64,000 nucleotides of DNA from JAJECS01 sp965262745 (lineage in GTDB: Bacteria > Chloroflexota > UBA11872), in NCBI GenBank assembly GCA_965262745.1, contig OZ253558.1:1798001-1862000 (forward strand), read 5' to 3'. Position numbers and translations under genes: made by a program. The notes beneath the pieces were generated by a model. That model did no database searches, had not been told where the DNA came from, and saw only the letters and a list, made by a program, of their open reading frames with translations. Of this stretch, positions 59,558 to 64,000 are shown in pieces; the stretch's first letter is position 1; each line of letters opens with the position of its first letter.

Positions 59558-62500
59558 ATGACGACTGCGGTCGCGACTTCGAGCCTGGTCGACGACTTTT
59601 GCCCCGCGGTGCGGGATTGGTTCGTCGAGCGCTTTGGCGAGCCCACGGATGCGCAAGCCGCCGGCTGGCCGCCCATCATGAGCGGCCGCGACACGCTGTT
59701 GGCGGCGCCCACCGGCTCGGGCAAGACGCTGGCCGCGTTCATGGCCGGGATCGACCGCCTGGTCGGTGAAGCGGAAGCTGGAACCCTTGAGGCCGCGACT
59801 TCGATCGTCTACGTGTCGCCGCTGAAGGCGCTGAGCAACGACATTCAGCGCAACCTCGAGGAGCCGCTTGAGGGAATCCGCCAGCGCGCCATCGCCGCCG
59901 GTCATGAGCCGCCAGCCATCCGCACGGGCCTGCGCACGGGTGATACGACGGCGGCTGAGCGGCAGCAGTTGGTTCGCCAGCCGCCGCACATCCTGATCAC
60001 GACGCCGGAGTCGCTCTATCTGATGGTCACCGCCCAGCGCGGCCGAGAAACCCTGCGCGGCGTGAGGACCGTGATTGTCGACGAGATCCACGCCTTGGCC
60101 CGCGACCGCCGCGGCTCGCATCTGGCGCTCACGCTGGCGCGGCTGGACCATATCGCCGACGCGCGGCCGCAGCGAGTCGGACTCTCCGCCACGCAGCGGC
60201 CCATTGACGAGATCGCGCAGTTTCTGACGGGCGTCGAGGGCAGCGCCGCGTTGGCGCCGCGACCCTGTGAGATCGTCGACCTCGGGCATCAACGCGACCT
60301 GAAGCTCGCGATCGAGGTTTCGCCAACCGACCTGGAAGCCGTGGCGTCGCGCGAGCAGTGGGGCGAGATCTACGACCGCCTGGCCGAGCTTGTGGCCGGC
60401 CATCGCACGACGCTGGTCTTCGTCAACACGCGCACGCTATCCGAGCGGGTGGCCCACAACCTGGCCGAGCGGCTGGGCGACGAGGCGGTGGCCAGCCATC
60501 ACGGCAGCTTGTCCAAAGAGCGCCGGCTTCGGGTGGAGCATCGGTTGAAGTCCGGCGACCTGAAGGCGCTGGTGGCCACGGCCTCGCTCGAGCTGGGCAT
60601 CGACATCGGCAGCATCGACCTGGTGTGCCAGATCGGCTCGCCACGGAGCATGGCCACGTTCTTGCAGCGCATTGGCCGCTCGGGTCACGCCTTGGGCTTG
60701 CGTCCGCATGGGCGGATGTTTCCCACCACGCGCGACGAGCTGATCGAGGCCGCGGCGCTCATCCGCGGGGTGCGCGCGGGGCGCCTGGACCGCATCAGCA
60801 TCCCTGAGGCGCCGCGCGACGTGCTGGCGCAGCAGATCGTGGCCGAATGCGCCTGCGAGGACTGGTCCGAAACCGCACTGTTTGACCTCATGCGCACCGC
60901 CCAGCCGTATGCACAGCTTGCGCGGAGCGACTTCGACGAGATCGTGCAGATGCTCGCCAGCGGCATCGGCGAAGGCGCCGGCCGCTCGGCGCCGCTCCTG
61001 CATCACGACCGGATTCACGGCGTCGTGCGAGGCAGGCGGGGCGCGCGCCTCACCGCCCTGATGAACGGCGGGACGATTCCCGAGACGGGTGACTACCAGG
61101 TCGTGGCGGAGCCCGACGACACAGTTGTGGGCTCGGTGAATGAGGACTTCGCCATGGAGAGCATGGCGGGCGATATTTTCCTTCTCGGCAGCACGTCGTG
61201 GCGCATCCGCCGCGTGCACCAGAGCACGGTGCGCGTCGTGGACGCGCAGGGCGCGCCGCCGACGATCCCCTTCTGGCTGGGCGAGGCGCCGGGGCGAACC
61301 CGGGAGCTATCGCAAGAAGTGAGCCGGCTGCGCCGGGACATGGCGGACGGTGTCGACGACCCGACGACCCTGCACGCGCGACTGCAACAGGAGTGCGCGG
61401 TGCCGCCCACGGCAGCGGCGCAAATGATCGACTACGTGCGCGCGACGCGCGACGGACTGGGTCTGGTGCCTTCCGACAGCGACGTGGTCTACGAGCGGTT
61501 CTTCGACGATTCCGGTGGTATGCAGCTGGTGGTGCACGCGCCGTTCGGCCAGCGGGTGAATCGGGCCTGGGGGCTGGCGCTGCGCAAGCGCTTCTGCGTG
61601 CGCTTCGACTTCGAGCTGCAGGCCGCGGCCAACGACGACGCCATCCTCCTATCGCTGGGTCCGCAGCATTCGTTTCCGCTGGAGGAGACGTTTCGCTACG
61701 TCACCGCCGGCAACGTGACGCGCGCGCTACAGCAAGCGATTCTCTACGTGCCGTTGTTTCCGACCCGTTGGCGCTGGAACGTGACGCGCGCGCTGGCGGT
61801 TGCGCGCCAGCGCGGCGGTCGCCGCGTGCCGCCCTATCTGCAGCGCCTGCGATCCGACGATCTGCTCGCCGCCGTATTTCCCGAGCAAGTCGGTTGTCAG
61901 GAGAACGTCACCGGGCCGCTCGAAGTGCCGGATCATCCGCTGATGGATCAAACGGTGCGCGACTGCCTCACCGAAGCGATGGACCTGCCGGGGCTCGTTG
62001 ACATCCTGGAGAAGATCGAGACCGGCCACATCCGGCTGCACGCGCGCGACACGGTTGAGCCCTCGCCCATGGCCCATGAGGTCGTGAGCGGCAAGCCCTA
62101 TACCTACCTCGACGACGCGCCGATCGAGGAACGCCGGACGCGGGCCGTGAGCCTGCGGCGCGCACTGCCCGAGAGCGCCCGCGATCTTGGCGCCCTGGAC
62201 GCGGATGCCATCGCCCAAGTTGCCGAGGGAGCCTGGCCCGATCCCCGCGAGGCAGAGGAGGCGCACGACGCCCTGCTGAGCCTGGTGGCGGTTGCCGAGT
62301 CGGTCGTGGGCGATTGGCTCGACTGGTTGCATGACCTGCGGACGGCCGGCCGCGCCCTCAAGATTGGCGTCGCCGACGCGATCCTGTGGGCGGCGGCGGA
62401 GCACACGCGAGCCCTGCGGCTGCTGTATCCCGAGGCGCAGATTCCGGATCTACGGCTGCCTCCCGGAGCGGAGCTTCCCGTGGATGATCGTGAATCGGCC

Positions 62501-63814
62501 CGCCGGCTGCTGCTCCGGGGTCACGCCGAGGTCTCGGGTCCGTTCACGGCAGACGATCTGGCCGTGCGCACCGGCCTGCCGACCGAGGACGTGTCACGCG
62601 GACTGATCCAACTCGAGGCGGGTGGATTTCTGCTGCGCGGTCAGTTCACCCCCGGCCTGGGCGCCGAGGAGTTCTGCGACCGGCGCCTGTTGGCCCGCAT
62701 TCACCGCGCCACGCTCGATCGGTTGCGGCGCGCCATCGACCCGGTATCGGCGCAGGACTACATGCGCTTCCTGGTCGCTTGGCAGGGGCTCGAGCCGGCT
62801 GGCCGGTTCGAGGGCCGTGCGGGCCTGCGCACCGCGATCGAGCGGCTGCAGGGCTTCGAAGCGCCAGTAGCCGCGTGGGAGAGCGTGCTCCTGCCCGGCC
62901 GCGTGCGCGACTTCCAGCCGCGCTGGCTCGACGAACTGTGCCTGAGCGGCGAGGTGGCGTGGGGCCGCCTGTCGCGGCCGCGCTCCAATGCGAACGGCGG
63001 GGCGCCGATCACGGGGCACACACTGGCCGCAACGCGCGCGACGCCCATCACTCTCGTGCCGCGTCGGGACCTGAACCTGCTGCTTTTGGCCGCACGCGGC
63101 GAGGATGGCGGGCCGGCCCCGCCGCCAACGGCCGGCGCGGCCGGTGAAATCTACCGGCTGCTCAAGTCCCGCGGCGCGCTGTTCTTCGACGAGCTCGCCG
63201 CCGCCACCCGGCGCCTGCCAGTCGATGTTGAAGAGGGCTTGCGCGCCCTGATCGGCGGCGGATGGGTGACGTCCGACGGCTTCCACGGCGTTCGTGCGCT
63301 GGCCGGGCGGCGACGACGCAGCGGATCGCGGCGCCGCGGCGGCGGTCGGCACAGTCTGGGTGCGCCGGTCTCACCGCCGGGGCGATGGTCGCTCCTCGAG
63401 GCCGGTCCAGATGCTGAGGCTTTGGCCGACGACCTGGCGGAGGGCGTGGCACACGTCATGCTGGGACGTTACGGCGTCGTCTTCCGAGATTTGCGCCCAC
63501 GAGAGGCGTTCATGCTTCCCTGGCGCGACGTGCTCCGCGCCCTGCGGCGTCTCGAGGCCAGGGGCGTTGTGCGCGGCGGCCGGTTCGTGACGGGATTCGT
63601 CGGCGAGCAGTACGCCCTCCCCGAGGCCGTCACGGCCCTTCGCCGCCAGCGAGCCGCGCCGCTCAGCGACCTGCGGGTGCGCATCAGCGCCGTGGACCCG
63701 CTCAACCTGACAGGCGTCGTCACCCCGGGCGCGCGCGTTCCGGCGTATCCCGGACGATCCATCGAACTCGTCGACGGCCTGCCCTCCGTGGAGCAGGGCG
63801 CCGCCGCTCGCTGA
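59558..63814 (+). CDS. lhr: Lhr-type large DEIH-box helicase
   Basis: A 1418-residue superfamily-2 helicase. Motifs in order: Q-motif area FGEPTDAQAAGWPP, Walker A APTGSGKT, SPLKALSND, TTPESLYLM, DEIH (VIVDEIHAL), SAT (GLSATQRP), FVNTRTLSERVA, HHGSLSKERR, ATASLELGIDIG and QRIGRSGH. A winged-helix and Lhr C-terminal domain follow (ending VGEQYALPEAVTALR). Length fits the long Lhr form. Lhr acts in DNA repair. Located alone after the repeats. Start ATG 59558. Confidence 0.95.
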   Translation: MTTAVATSSLVDDFCPAVRDWFVERFGEPTDAQAAGWPPIMSGRDTLLAAPTGSGKTLAAFMAGIDRLVGEAEAGTLEAATSIVYVSPLKALSNDIQRNLEEPLEGIRQRAIAAGHEPPAIRTGLRTGDTTAAERQQLVRQPPHILITTPESLYLMVTAQRGRETLRGVRTVIVDEIHALARDRRGSHLALTLARLDHIADARPQRVGLSATQRPIDEIAQFLTGVEGSAALAPRPCEIVDLGHQRDLKLAIEVSPTDLEAVASREQWGEIYDRLAELVAGHRTTLVFVNTRTLSERVAHNLAERLGDEAVASHHGSLSKERRLRVEHRLKSGDLKALVATASLELGIDIGSIDLVCQIGSPRSMATFLQRIGRSGHALGLRPHGRMFPTTRDELIEAAALIRGVRAGRLDRISIPEAPRDVLAQQIVAECACEDWSETALFDLMRTAQPYAQLARSDFDEIVQMLASGIGEGAGRSAPLLHHDRIHGVVRGRRGARLTALMNGGTIPETGDYQVVAEPDDTVVGSVNEDFAMESMAGDIFLLGSTSWRIRRVHQSTVRVVDAQGAPPTIPFWLGEAPGRTRELSQEVSRLRRDMADGVDDPTTLHARLQQECAVPPTAAAQMIDYVRATRDGLGLVPSDSDVVYERFFDDSGGMQLVVHAPFGQRVNRAWGLALRKRFCVRFDFELQAAANDDAILLSLGPQHSFPLEETFRYVTAGNVTRALQQAILYVPLFPTRWRWNVTRALAVARQRGGRRVPPYLQRLRSDDLLAAVFPEQVGCQENVTGPLEVPDHPLMDQTVRDCLTEAMDLPGLVDILEKIETGHIRLHARDTVEPSPMAHEVVSGKPYTYLDDAPIEERRTRAVSLRRALPESARDLGALDADAIAQVAEGAWPDPREAEEAHDALLSLVAVAESVVGDWLDWLHDLRTAGRALKIGVADAILWAAAEHTRALRLLYPEAQIPDLRLPPGAELPVDDRESARRLLLRGHAEVSGPFTADDLAVRTGLPTEDVSRGLIQLEAGGFLLRGQFTPGLGAEEFCDRRLLARIHRATLDRLRRAIDPVSAQDYMRFLVAWQGLEPAGRFEGRAGLRTAIERLQGFEAPVAAWESVLLPGRVRDFQPRWLDELCLSGEVAWGRLSRPRSNANGGAPITGHTLAATRATPITLVPRRDLNLLLLAARGEDGGPAPPPTAGAAGEIYRLLKSRGALFFDELAAATRRLPVDVEEGLRALIGGGWVTSDGFHGVRALAGRRRRSGSRRRGGGRHSLGAPVSPPGRWSLLEAGPDAEALADDLAEGVAHVMLGRYGVVFRDLRPREAFMLPWRDVLRALRRLEARGVVRGGRFVTGFVGEQYALPEAVTALRRQRAAPLSDLRVRISAVDPLNLTGVVTPGARVPAYPGRSIELVDGLPSVEQGAAAR

Positions 63815-64000
63815 CAGGACTGCCGCGGCGCTGCACAATCCACGAGGGGGCACGATGCGTAGTGTTTCAAAGCAACGCACTCTGTCTTGGAGTCCCGCTG
63901 CGATCGATAGAGAGACCCTGACGTGAGGAGCCTTCGACGACGTGCGCCGACGGCGCGCAGCCCGTCGCCCCATGCGCCATCGCCATGTACCGGAGATCAA
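63815..64000. other. Window end, possible start of another gene
   Basis: 186 bases after lhr. A GAGGAG at 63925 lies 11 bases before a GTG at 63942 that opens a frame (RRRRAARRPMRHRHVPEI) to the window edge. Too short to judge. No terminator hairpin was identified after lhr. Confidence 0.25.

Noticed and set aside
1..64000. tRNA or rRNA genes
   Set aside because: Intergenic regions were scanned by eye for tRNA arms and the CCA-proximal TTCGA motif in context; none formed a cloverleaf. A covariance search was not possible.

Overview
The window is GC-rich bacterial DNA with short intergenic gaps, 4-bp start/stop overlaps, frequent GTG and TTG starts, and lipoproteins with long Pro/Thr linkers. 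An oligopeptide-type binding protein carries a Val/Glu repeat spacer after its lipobox. Together these suggest a Chloroflexota bacterium, perhaps a marine or host-associated lineage. That assignment is inference from gene style; no rRNA gene is present.

Bases 1-8361 are housekeeping genes: the end of purM, then purN, purH and glgA on the plus strand, meeting a minus-strand tsaE-tsaB-rimI-tsaD operon (t6A tRNA modification), and a family-4 glycosyltransferase. An AT-richer DarT/DarG toxin-antitoxin cassette (8410-9622) sits before a cell-wall operon of mraY, a kinase-fold protein and murF. A minus-strand cupin, folP and methyl-H4folate methyltransferase group follows.

Bases 16176-29100 look like a catabolic locus: two GH4 glycosidases, an amidohydrolase, a membrane-dipeptidase homologue, an aminotransferase, two-way neighbours and a complete Dpp/Opp-type ABC importer (binding protein, two permeases, two ATPases), plus an SDR dehydrogenase. 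An IS30-family element (29177-30216) ends this region. After it come a cupin, a TolB-like/LRR lipoprotein, a three-gene operon of two aspartoacylase-family proteins around an M20 peptidase (one of the pair has lost its metal ligands), an SDR, a ComEC-like metallo-beta-lactamase protein, proB-proA, an EF-G-like GTPase and an M42 aminopeptidase.

Bases 44500-59400 are accessory. They hold an IS1595-type transposase remnant, a cassette of unrecognised small genes (44779-46671), a possible structured RNA leader, a VapBC-type toxin-antitoxin pair bracketed by copies of a two-hairpin repeat, two lipoproteins, a methyltransferase, a type ISP-like restriction-modification gene broken by an amber codon and a truncated 3' end, a decaying fibronectin-III secreted protein, and a second IS30 copy differing from the first by one silent base. 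An lhr-type helicase gene (59558-63814) closes the window. No tRNA, rRNA or CRISPR array was recognised.
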